A DNA stretch of 64,000 bases from Hyaloraphidium curvatum (taxonomy: Eukaryota; Monoblepharomycota; Hyaloraphidiomycetes; Hyaloraphidiales; Hyaloraphidiaceae). The position numbers and the translations under genes were made by a program. Location of the stretch: the NCBI GenBank assembly GCA_025558095.1, contig JAIVFI010000026.1:248001-312000 (forward strand), given 5' to 3'. Of this stretch, positions 19,748 through 28,995 are shown piece after piece; the first letter of the stretch is position 1; each line of letters opens with the position of its first letter. The notes below the pieces were generated by a model that had not been told where the DNA came from, searched no databases, and saw only the letters and a program-made list of their open reading frames with translations.

Positions 19748-21246
19748 CTACCTTCTCCCGGATGCGCTCGCTCCTCCGCGGCCCCTCGATGCCCTCCTCG
19801 TCGGTGCCTCCTTCCTCCAGACCCGCAAGGGCGGCCCGGCTTCGGCGAGCATCTTCAGGGCCTCCTCACGCTTCTTGAGGGCAGCGCTCCGTACGACTGT
19901 GCGGTCATCTCCCCTCACGGCATCCCGAGCCTTCTTCAGGAGAAGCGAAACCGGATCGGCCTCGCTGATCTCCAACTGGTGCTTTGTGCCGTAGCAGTCG
20001 ATCTCCAGCTTTGCGCTAGGGGCAGGTCCGACGGGCTCGTAGCCGCGCATGCCCGAGGACTCGTGCATCATACCGAGCCGCAAAACGAGGTGCAGCGTGG
20101 ATTCGTTCTTGATCTGGGAATCGGCGAGCAAGCAATCATCTTTGAGCTGCACGCCGTTGAAGATAAGGCGCTGCTGATCTACGGGGATGCCCTCGACCTT
20201 CTGGATTAGAATCTGGTGGCGAATGAGGGTCCGTCACGGGAAACGGTACGCGGACGGAACCTTGGCTTCACGGGCGGTGGCCTTGGATGAAGGGCAGATC
20301 GTGATTGTCTTTCCGGTAAGGGTCTTCACGAAGAGTTGGATCTCGCCCTTGTCGACGTGGAGAACGGTCGATGTGGTGAGGCCGCACTCGCTCAATGTCT
20401 TGTTCGAGATTCCGTGGAATGAAAGCTCCCCCTTCTCCGAATCCGAAGCCTTGAACAAGATGTTTTGAAATGAGCCCCCTTTGGCCGCTTCAATCAGAGT
20501 TGATTTCGACGAAGTAAAGCAGCAACTTGCCATTCAGCTCCTCCACCAGCCTGGCCACCTCGCTGACCAGTAAGTTCGCTGAAACAGTGAGCTTCTCCGT
20601 CCGGCCACCTGTGGAATCAAGTTGAGGAGTGAGCAAACTCTCGCTTTTGCATCCCGGCAGACACTCACGAGGGAACTCGACAGTCACGGAGAAGGCATCT
20701 TCCTCGGAGATCTTCCCCCTGATCACGTCGCAGACCCGCCGTCGGCAATCTGCCTCCCTCTCGACGACGTGGATTTGCTCCAGCTTCAGCTCCAGTGGAG
20801 CGCCCAGAACCGCGGCGGCGTCAAGGAAATCCTGGGTCAAATTTGAAACCAACATCGCGTTCCCCGTGTCGAGCACGCTCCGGATGATATGGTAGGCACC
20901 CTTAGCGTCCGAAATGAGCTTGAACGAGGCTCCCGCCGTGAGTCGTGGCGCGGACACGCCCTCGGACGCGTCCCACCTTCAGTTCTCCTCGAGAATGGTC
21001 CGGGAACTCCATTCCACCCTCCTGCGCCGTCATGTACGTCCCCAACGGCTTTGCAGGGTCGAGGAGCAGGAACTTGGCCGACAGTTGGGGCAGGAGGGGC
21101 TCTTGGAAAAGCACGCCGGGATTCGCGTTTCGGAAGGCCTCCACGGCGGACGCGGCCACGTCGGCGACCGGCGACGTGCCCACGATATCAACAGAGACGG
21201 GCGGGAGCGCCCCGCACTTGACCAGGAGCTTCACGGCGCCCGTCAT
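19748..21246 (-). CDS. tandem ubiquitin-like family protein U2 (diglycine lost, one GC-AG intron)
   Basis: Model: complement(join(19748..20212, 20261..20478, 20531..20608, 20669..20918, 20977..21246)), 426 aa; introns 48, 52, 60 and 58 nt. The 52-nt intron starts GCAAGT, a typical GC-AG donor, at the same place as a GT donor in U3. N-terminal domain (KLLVKCGA...[15 protein letters not shown]), DFLD region, divergent first Ubl ([15 protein letters not shown]...[16 protein letters not shown]), second Ubl ([15 protein letters not shown]...[16 protein letters not shown]) ending LVLRLG. The RG of LRLRGG is missing before [13 protein letters not shown]. After LKMLAEAG the frame departs from U1/U3, but the -1 frame still encodes an acidic helix and basic KKRARRG-type tail ending near 19677, so a recent one-base indel is likely. 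Confidence 0.75.
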
Positions 21247-21376
21247 TGTGGACCGCGGGGCTCGATGGAGTTGGTGGGACGCGTGCCCCGGCCCCCAATC
21301 GAACGCCGACTTCGCACGGCCAAAGATTTCAAAGTACAAAGGAAAGAGCCCGATCTGCATCCAAAAAAAATCCTCC

Positions 21377-22935
21377 TTAAGACCTCCTCGCCCGCTTCCT
21401 GGGCTCGGCATCGCGATCCCGCCCTCCGTCGCCCGCCCCGACCTTGACGCTCTTCTCCCGGATCCGCTTGCTCCTCCGCACCCCGTCGCTCTTGGCCTCC
21501 TCCTCGATCTCCGCGAGAGCCTCCTCCGCGGCCTTGAGCATCGCCAACGCCTCCTCGCGCTTCTTGAGGGCCTCCTCGCGCGCGACGCCCCGGGCCGCTT
21601 CCTCGGCGCGCTTGATGACGAGCGAAACCGGGTCGTCCAGGCCGAACTTGAAGCTCCGGACCACGCCATCGCCGATCTCGATCTCCAGGGTTCCCTTGGG
21701 CGCCGAACCCGAGGGCTGGTAGCCGCGCATGCCGGAGGAGACGTGGAGCATCCCGCCCCGGAGGCGCAGGACTAGGTGGATGGTGGATTCGATGCGCACG
21801 TCGTAATCCGCGAGCGCGCGTCCATCCTCGAACTGCCTGCCAGCGAAGATGAGGCGCTGCTGGTCGGAAGGGATGCCTTCCTTGTCCAGGATCTTGGTCT
21901 GTGCAATCAAACGGCAGCCAATACTCAGGACGCATGACTGAGTCGATCACGGCCAGCCGCTTCTTACCTTCAGCTCGTCGATTGTAAGGGACGGTCTGGC
22001 TTCAATCGTAATCGTCTTTCCGGTCAAGGTCTTGACGAAGATCTGGTAGTTCTGCAACGTGTCCACTCGCACAATAGTGGAGGCCGAGATTCCGGCATCC
22101 CCCAAAGTCGAGCTACCGTAATGCATTCTGTCGGTCAGTTCCGGCCCGTCGAACCAAATGGCGCTGGGGAATTGACCTTCATTCCGATCAGTGAGGCACG
22201 AAGTGAAAGCGAGTGCACCAACTCACCACTTAGGTTCTCAACGAGAGCGTAGACGTCCTTGAGCAGAAGGTTCGGAGACACCAGCAGAATCCGCTCCTCG
22301 GACCACGAGGGTCTCCTTCCGTAGCCCACGTCCTCGCCGAGGGTGACGCGTAGCGGGAAGGAGTCCGCCAGCACGAGCTTCTTCTTGATATCGGTGCACT
22401 GCCGCCTGATTCTGACGCTCCGGGGCTCAGGCTGCGTGCGTGGAACGTTGGGAATGTCGTAAACCTTCTCGAGCCGAAGCTCAAGGGGCATTCCAAGCGC
22501 GACAGAGGCATTCATGAGCCCGGCCGAGATGTTCTCCACAATAATGTTGTGCCAGTCGCGGTCCAAGAGCATTACCAGGTGTACGCTGTCGCCGTCTCCC
22601 GTGACCAGCTTGAAAATGTCAAAAGCAGGCAAGCTCCGCGATTAAGGGACGCCCACCTTGAGCGAACCAGAGAAGCCACCAGCCAGCTTGTCGATGGGCA
22701 CCGTTGGGCTTCCGCCCGCCGCGTAGAAGTACGAACCCAGCGGCTTGATGGGGTCGAGGTAGAGGAACGGGGCGTGCACGGCCGTGGGCGGATCCCGAAG
22801 AGCGATGCCGGGGAATGCGCGGCGGAAGGCCTGGACGGCGGCTTCCACCACCTCCTTCGCCGAACCTCGTTTTCCAATAGGAAAGGTGAACTTCGGCTCC
22901 CCATCGAGCAGCAACTGCAGCTTCGTGGCCGCCAT
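21377..22935 (-). CDS. tandem ubiquitin-like family protein U3 (two Ubl folds)
   Basis: Model: complement(join(21377..21898, 21968..22176, 22227..22608, 22657..22935)), 463 aa; introns 69, 50 and 48 nt. It repeats the U1/U2 plan: N-terminal domain ([14 protein letters not shown]...[14 protein letters not shown]), middle region with more residues than U1, divergent first Ubl ([18 protein letters not shown]...[16 protein letters not shown]), canonical second Ubl ([20 protein letters not shown]...[19 protein letters not shown]) ending LRLRGG, then [15 protein letters not shown], a long coiled-coil-like helix ([20 protein letters not shown]) and a Lys/Arg tail EPRKRARRS. The splice acceptor after the N-terminal domain is TTCAAG or CTCAAG in all three paralogs, which supports these models. 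Confidence 0.8.
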
Positions 22936-23050
22936 CGTTGCCAGCAACCGATGACTTGCCCGTCGGCGGTGGATAATCCCTTGATCCCCCATCGCCTTGC
23001 CAACTCCGCAAATCGGCTCGGCCGGCGCGCCCGGCGCTCGGCGGACCGCG

Positions 23051-24796
23051 ATGCGCTCGCGCAGCGCCCGCGCCATGTTTCTCTGCGCGGCGCTCTGGGC
23101 GGCGGCGGCCGTCGGCGACTGCGCGCAGTTTGCGGTGCCCGCTGCGCTCCACCCGATTCGGGACGCCGCCGGCGACGCCGGCTGCGACGCGCTGGACCTG
23201 ATCGTCGACGTGGTGACCGTCACGCGCACGACAACCGTGTGGCCGTCGCCGTTGCCCGCCAGCAGGCCCGCCCGGCCGACCGAGGCATCGGCCTGGTGGC
23301 CCCTGTTTGGCGGCCGACCTGTCAACCCGGAAGCGGGCGAATCTGAGCACCACGAGACCATCGATGGCCCTGATGAGCTCTATGAGGACGATTCCGAACA
23401 GGACTGGGCCGGCGACGCGCTACTGTCGGCATCTGTTAATGGCTCGGCCGACCACCACCTCCTCGAACGGACATGGTGAGTTGCTCGCCTTTTTTCGACG
23501 CGATTTGCCTGAATTCTCATTGTTCGACTCCCCTGCAGGTGCAAGCGCACCAATGGCTGCGGAATAGTCTGCGACGCTTCCGGCTACCGCCGCCGGCGCC
23601 GCACGAACGGCGGCGGCACGTGCTGCAGCCAGCGCACCAGCTCCACCACGATCACCAGCACCTCCGAGATCCGCACCACATCCACCGAGGTCACCGTGAT
23701 CACCTTCACTTCTACCTCGGTCGAGGTAACCTTCGAGGTCCAGGTCACCCTGACCACGGGCCTGGACCAGCCGACGGGCTCCATCTGCGTGCCCGTGACG
23801 GACGTGTACACGCCGGGGACCACGACCTTCACCGACTGCCCGACACCCGGGACGCAGACCATGTGCCTGGTGCAGGCCACGCAGACGTCGGTCTCGGACA
23901 GCTGCAGCGTGGCTGCTACGGTGTCGTCCTGCTGGAATCCCCGTTCCAGCGGCGACGGGCCCGTGTTCTTTACCACGACGACCTTGACGTCGGTGACGGC
24001 AACGGTCACGACGGTGGTTTCCCAGACCAACTCGGCCGTCGTCACCGTTACGGTTGGTTGATGGGGACATTGTCTCGTTTGGTTGCTGACCACCTTGGCT
24101 TGATCCAGTGCACTCCCACGACGCGAACCAACACCGCCACCATATCCGCCACGCCTCGCACATCCACATCCGTCACCACCCGGACGGATCTTACCGTGTG
24201 TTTTGCCCTTGCTTCCCCCATCATTGATCGTTTGACGTTCGCTCCATCACCAGTCGACGACTCTGATCTCCACGAGCACCGGGCCGACCTCCACCTCCCA
24301 GAGCTCGTCAACTTCCGTTAGCCAGACGAGCTCGACGTCCCAGAGCTCCACCACCAGCATCTCCCAGACCTCCTCGACCTCGGTCACCCCGAGCACCTCG
24401 ACCTCGCAGACCTCGAGCACCAGCCAGTCTGCGACCAGCTCCACCTCGCAGACATCCTCGACCTCCGTCACCCCGACGAGCTCCACCACCCAGAGCTCGA
24501 GCACCAGCGTTTCGCAGACCAGCTCGACCCCGCAGACGTCGACCAGCTCGACCCCGCAGACGTCGACGACCAGCCTCTCCGCAACGAGCTCGGCGTCCGC
24601 GACGCGGACCACGAGCAGCCTCTCCGCGACGGCCTCGCAGACCGCCACGACGAGCTCAGCGTCGCAGACGAGCAGCACCTCGGCGAGCGAGACCAGCTCG
24701 ACGTCCGCGACGAGCTCCACGTCGGAGAGCAGGACGAGCTCGACGTCCCTGACGAGCTCGACGTCTGTGACGCGGAGCTCCACGACGACGACGTGA
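23051..24796 (+). CDS. secreted or surface Ser/Thr-rich mucin-like protein
   Basis: Model: join(23051..23475, 23539..24052, 24109..24195, 24254..24796), 522 aa; introns 63 (GTGAGT donor), 56 and 58 nt. The N-terminus MRSRSARAMFLCAALWAAAAVGDCAQ is a good signal peptide. A Cys-containing region follows (KRTNGCGIVCDASGY, GTCCSQ, SICVPV, TDCPTPGTQTMCL), framed by Thr/Val repeats. The last 181 residues are almost only Ser/Thr with Gln, Ala and Pro (for example SSTSVSQTSSTSQSS), suggesting heavy O-glycosylation. No GPI tail or membrane helix is seen at the end, so it is probably secreted or wall-bound. U3 is transcribed divergently 115 bp upstream. Confidence 0.75.
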
Positions 24797-26188
24797 TCGG
24801 AGCGGACAGGGATAGGGCGGTGCGGCGTTGGATGCGGGCAGGCGCTGAGGGGAGCGCAGATCGAGAGGACCACGCCTTGGGTATGTAGTGGACTTTACAT
24901 CTTGATATCGTGCTATGTCGAGTGGAGCTCCGCGCCGTTGTCGTTGTTGCCCGCCTCTTCTCCCGTCTTGATATCGTGCTACTGTCGAGCACTCGCAGCT
25001 TCCGAGAGCGACGACGGCGCTCTCGGCCGGGGCACGGGAACCTGAGGCTTCCTGCCGCCGCCGATTCCTGAGGTGTTGACCGGGGTCCGCTCCAGGAGCC
25101 GCGGCGGGTTGGCCGCCCGAGGTGCTGGGGTTGCGATCGGAGCTGAGCGGGCCCACAAGTTGAGACTCCGTCGGGACGATCCACACCAGCGACTCACTCT
25201 GATGAATCACCTCTTTCTCCTGCGCTCCGAGCACGCCAGCGCCGCGGCGGTCGCGTGGGCGCAGCACGGCGCCCTTGGTTCGAAGCAAAGCGGGCAATGA
25301 ACATGCTTCAGAGTCACTTTTCCGGAGCCCGAAACCTCCCACGCGATGACCACGCCGTCCGCTGCGCAATCGTTCCCGGGACGCGCGGCACGTTCAAGGT
25401 CGCCAAGCTCGACCCCGGCAGGGAAGCGCGATCGATCTCCACGGCGTCGGGGACGGCGTAGGGAGCCAGGCCGATTGCACGCTCACTGCTTCCGGGCGCG
25501 CAGAAGATCGAGAGCACCCAGGATTCGGGAAAGAGTGGCACGGCGCGGAGCGGCGAGCGGGAGGCGGCGGGGCTTCTGGCGCGCGATGAGCCGGTTCGGG
25601 CGCCGAGGGACGGCAGCAGAGTTTGGGCATCGCATGGAGGCGCGCTGCGAGGTAGGCCGTCCGGAGCCGGTCCGGTGACGAGCCTCTTGCCGGGAGGTGG
25701 GGTGCCCGGGGCCGAGTCATCGTTCACCGCGGCGCTGCGGGCCTCGTCGGACGACATCTCGACCCGGCCCGCGTCAGAATGCCTCTGCTTCCGCCCGTGC
25801 GGCCACGAAGAAGATATGAGCGCGTCGGGAGGGGCAGCGGATCGGGGTTGCGGCTCGGAGAGCTGGGTCGCTGCTGACTTCCGCGGCGCGGTGGCGCCTG
25901 ACGTGTCGCCGAAGCGGGAGCTTTCGCCCGATTTTGAGGTTGATTCCATGATTCACTGCGTGCACCAGAATTGGTCTCGGATTGGGAAGGGTCTCAAATG
26001 GGACCGTCGCGGTGGAAGAGACCCTGATCGGACGACAACAAAGCAGGCAGGCAGGAAGAAGTGACGTGCTATCAATGATTTATCTGTCGCATACAGCGAG
26101 ATGGAGACTGACTAGCTAGCTAGATGGGTGACTTTGCTGCTCACGCGAGCTTCGAGAGAGACTCCGGATCGAACTCACGCCTTCGCCT
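24797..26188. other. long intergenic region
   Basis: 1.4 kb without a gene I can support. A minus-strand frame of 211 codons (25314-25949) is Ser/Pro/Arg-rich without motifs and looks like chance in GC-rich DNA. It contains a short direct repeat (see 24900-24981). Confidence 0.4.
24900..24981. repeat. 16-bp direct repeat pair
   Basis: TCTTGATATCGTGCTA occurs at 24900-24915 and again at 24966-24981, both followed within a few bases by TGTCGAG. The repeats are 66 bp apart in an otherwise gene-free region. Possible regulatory duplication or small tandem-duplication scar. Confidence 0.6.
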
Positions 26189-27500
26189 TCAGGCCTTGGT
26201 CGGAGTGGTGCAGTCCGGCCCTCCCCACCCGACGGTGCAGACGCACTTCCCCTCCACGCACTTTCCCGTGGCCCAATAGACGCCTTCGCCGCACCCGGGG
26301 GGGCAGACCTTGACCGGGGGCGGGGGCGGGGGGAAGACGACGGGGATCAGGACGACGCGGAACCACTGAACGGTAAGCCGGTCAGCGTCTGGAGAAGGCG
26401 GAGAGCGAAAAGCAAACCTTGTGCGGCTTGACGAGGAAAACGAAGATGTCGCCGTTGGGGCAGATGTAGACGTAAGCGCCGAGCTCCTTGAGGTACGGCA
26501 GCTCGATGATCTGCGGGGCGATCACGGTCAGCGCGAAGTCGGACACGATTGCCAGGCGGACCACCCCACCTTCTGCTCCTTCCCGTGCTCGAAATACCAA
26601 AAGCCATCCTCCTCCTTGGTGGAATTGTCGTCATGCTGGTAAAGCGGCAGCTCGCAGGTGGCAGGCAGGCAGGGCGGGGGCACGCCGGCGGTCTGCGTGG
26701 CGGTGGCGGTGACGACGGCGGTCTGGGTCACGTAAACGACGTCGGTCTTCTTGGGTGGGGGAGGGGCCTTGCCGTCGCGGCGGAGGTAATCTGCGGGGGA
26801 GTAGGCGCTAAGCCTGAGAAGGAAGGAGGAAGGAAAGAGACCCACGGTGGTCGTCCTTCTTGGCGGGCGGCTCGGGGATCGGGCAGACTTCGATGAGATC
26901 AATCAGGAGCCACTGCGCGGAAGGAGGGCAGGATCAGCCTGCGGTCGCGAGGGGGCAGCTGCGAGCGTCGCCACCTCGTGGAGCTTCTTGTTGAAGACAA
27001 GATAGACGCCGTCGCACTTGTAGATGAAACCGAATCCGGGGTAGTAAGGGAGCTCGATGATCTGGTGCGACGGCGGGAAAAGTCAGATCTGGCGCAGACA
27101 GCGTGCCGGCGCGGAGACCCACCACCTCCTTGTCCTTCTTCCCGTCGGACGGCAGGATCCAGTAGCCCTTGCCGTCGCCCTTCTTGCCGTCCTTGTGCTC
27201 GCCGTGCTTCCAGATCGGGATGCTGCAGTTCCATTTGAAGGGCACCGAGGTCGGCAGCAGGGTGGAGGTGGCCGTAACAGTGGCTTTCGCGGTCGAGGTG
27301 ACAACGACGGTCTTGGTGACGGGGACCTTCTTGTAGCCGTCGTCGTGGTGCTTGGGCGGGTGGCCGTCGTCCTTCTTGGGTGGGTGCGGGGGCTCCGGCG
27401 GGTGGTCTTCCTTCTTGTCGGCCGGGTAGGCGACGGCGAGGGCGAGGAGGGCGGCGAGGGCGGCGAACAGCAGCGCGAGGCGGGCGGCGAGGCGGGCCAT
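26189..27500 (-). CDS. secreted paralog S1, duplicated module plus EGF-like tail
   Basis: Model: complement(join(26189..26365, 26418..26510, 26570..26790, 26846..26912, 26975..27061, 27126..27500)), 339 aa; introns 52, 59, 55, 62 and 64 nt. Signal peptide MARLAARLALLFAALAALLALAVAYP, then a Lys/His/Pro-rich linker and a Thr/Val segment (VTKTVVVTSTAKATVTATST). Two copies of a module follow: 'Cys strand, Gly/Lys/Asp turn, IIELPYY...YKCDGVYLVF, WLLIDLIEVCP' and 'CELPLYQ...IIELPYL...YICPNGDIFVFLVKPHK, WFRVVLIPVVFPP'. The C-terminus has an EGF-like Cys pattern (CPPGCGEG, GKCVEGKCVCTVGWGGPDC). Its paralog S2 (52322-53814) shares every intron but one. Extracellular; function unknown. Confidence 0.8.
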
Positions 27501-27824
27501 CGTGCGGTCGTTGGTCGTGCGAGTGATGGAGGGGCGGGGCGTCGCTGTGCGGATCGCTTCTTATACCCGTGGCACGAATCCGTCGCGCCGCGTGGTGCTG
27601 GTGCGACGGACCCGTGCGGCAGCGCCTGGGTGCGGCACCCCAACTCCGCCGTGCTACCGATGCCTCTTTGGCTCTCTTGGATCGACTTTAGGCTGTAATC
27701 AATGCCTGATGGTGCGGCATCCGCTCAATAGAGGCCCCGAGATTCGAAGTCTGTTTGTGCTCGGCGAGCCCGGCCCCTCATGCCTCTCCGCCCTGTCCCT
27801 GTCGGCCGCCACGCAACGGCCGCG
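27501..27824. other. divergent intergenic region, S1 / AIM18-like
   Basis: Separates two divergently transcribed genes and presumably holds both promoters. No specific element recognised. The in-frame ATG at 27780 could extend the AIM18-like protein. Confidence 0.4.
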
Positions 27825-28850
27825 ATGATGCGAGCCTTCCGGCGGCCCGCCATCCCGCATTTCCGCACGGTGCCCTCTGCGCCCGCGGGCCGCGCGCGCC
27901 CTGCCGCCCGCGCGTTCTCCACCGCCGCGTCCGCTCGGCCCGCCCTCCGCGGCTTCGCGCTCGCCGGCGTCGTCGGCCTCGCGGCGCTCGCCTTCTTCCC
28001 GCAAAAGGCGCGCGCCGAGGCGCCGGAGAGGCGGAGGCCCGCGCTGCCCGCCCCCGCGGACTATGCAGAGATCGGGGCGCGCCTCGGCTCGGACGTGGAG
28101 CGCGAGTACGGCAAGAAGGTGCCCGACACCTGGGCATACTACGTCGGTGGGAACACCGGGCTGCAATATGGTCGGCGACATCATCTGACGTCGAAGGCCG
28201 CGTTTGCAGTGGAAAAGACGACGAACCGGCCGATCCCGGTGTCGCTGACCACCCCCGACGGGGAGCGCTTCTCGCTGGTCGGCTACGGCGCCAAACGCGT
28301 GACTTTCCTCGCAGTGGCCGTCTATGCCTTTGCCATCTACGCGTCCGAGGACTCGCTGCGTGGTTGGAAGGAGCTCTCGCGTGTCGAGGGCCCGGAATCG
28401 GTCGACGATGCCGCGGTGCGCGGTCTGCTTGCCGGCGAGGTCGCCGTCCGGATAGGTGGGCCACTTCTTGCCCGTTCTGTCTCCTCATCTCACCACCGCG
28501 CGTTCCAAGAACCCGTCCGGAGCACCACCGGCTCGCACCTCTTTGGCGCCCTCCAGCGACACCTCCTCCCCACCTTCCCCTCTCCCCTCCCCCCCGCGAT
28601 CCAATCCGCCCTCTCCCAGTTTTCCTCCCTGTTCCCCCGCCTGCTCCCGGAGGGCTCGGAGCTGGTGATGGCCGCGCGCGGCGGGGAGCTCCGGATGTCG
28701 GTGGACGGGCGGGCGGTGGGGAGCGTCAAGAGCGAGGAGGTGGCGGACGGGGTGATGTGGGGGTATTTGAAGCGGGAGGGGGCCAACGTGAAGGATGCGA
28801 GGGAGTCGATGGGGGACGTGGTGGCGTGGATCGCGGGGAGGGCGAAGTGA
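27825..28850 (+). CDS. chalcone-isomerase-like protein, AIM18 type, mitochondrial
   Basis: Model: join(27825..28146, 28210..28455, 28510..28850), 302 aa. Both introns (63 and 54 nt) keep the frame open, so they rest on conservation and splice signals (CTGACG branch, GCAG acceptor; GTGGGC donor). Splicing gives YVVEKTTNRPIPVSL and VRIEPVRSTTGSHL. The N-terminus is Arg/Ala-rich with a following hydrophobic helix (GFALAGVVGLAALAFFP), as expected for a mitochondrial membrane protein. The core LVGYGAKRVTFLAVAVYAFAIYAS is the chalcone-isomerase-like strand, and MWGYLKREGANVKDARESM lies in the C-terminal half. Fungal Aim18/Aim46 and plant FAPs bind fatty acid or heme and lack chalcone isomerase activity. 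Confidence 0.8.
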   Translation: MMRAFRRPAIPHFRTVPSAPAGRARPAARAFSTAASARPALRGFALAGVVGLAALAFFPQKARAEAPERRRPALPAPADYAEIGARLGSDVEREYGKKVPDTWAYYVGGNTGLQYGRRHHLTSKAAFAVEKTTNRPIPVSLTTPDGERFSLVGYGAKRVTFLAVAVYAFAIYASEDSLRGWKELSRVEGPESVDDAAVRGLLAGEVAVRIGGPLLARSVSSSHHRAFQEPVRSTTGSHLFGALQRHLLPTFPSPLPPAIQSALSQFSSLFPRLLPEGSELVMAARGGELRMSVDGRAVGSVKSEEVADGVMWGYLKREGANVKDARESMGDVVAWIAGRAK

Positions 28851-28995
28851 GGCGAGCCCGTCGCGGCCCAGGATCTTCAACACGATCTCGTGGCAATTTC
28901 GTTGGCCGACCGAGGTACCGTCCCATTGGCGCGCTTCAAACCCTTCCGATCCTCATAGGAACAAGATCGACATCTAAACTACAAAGCACACAAGT

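Noticed and set aside
24247-24873. Minus-strand frame reading V-E-L-V/D-V-E-L repeats
   Set aside because: It is the exact antisense of the Ser/Thr-rich tail; the repeat arises from the codon pattern of the sense strand.
25314-25949. 211-codon minus-strand frame
   Set aside because: Ser/Pro/Arg-rich, no conserved pattern, no neighbouring exon; probably chance.
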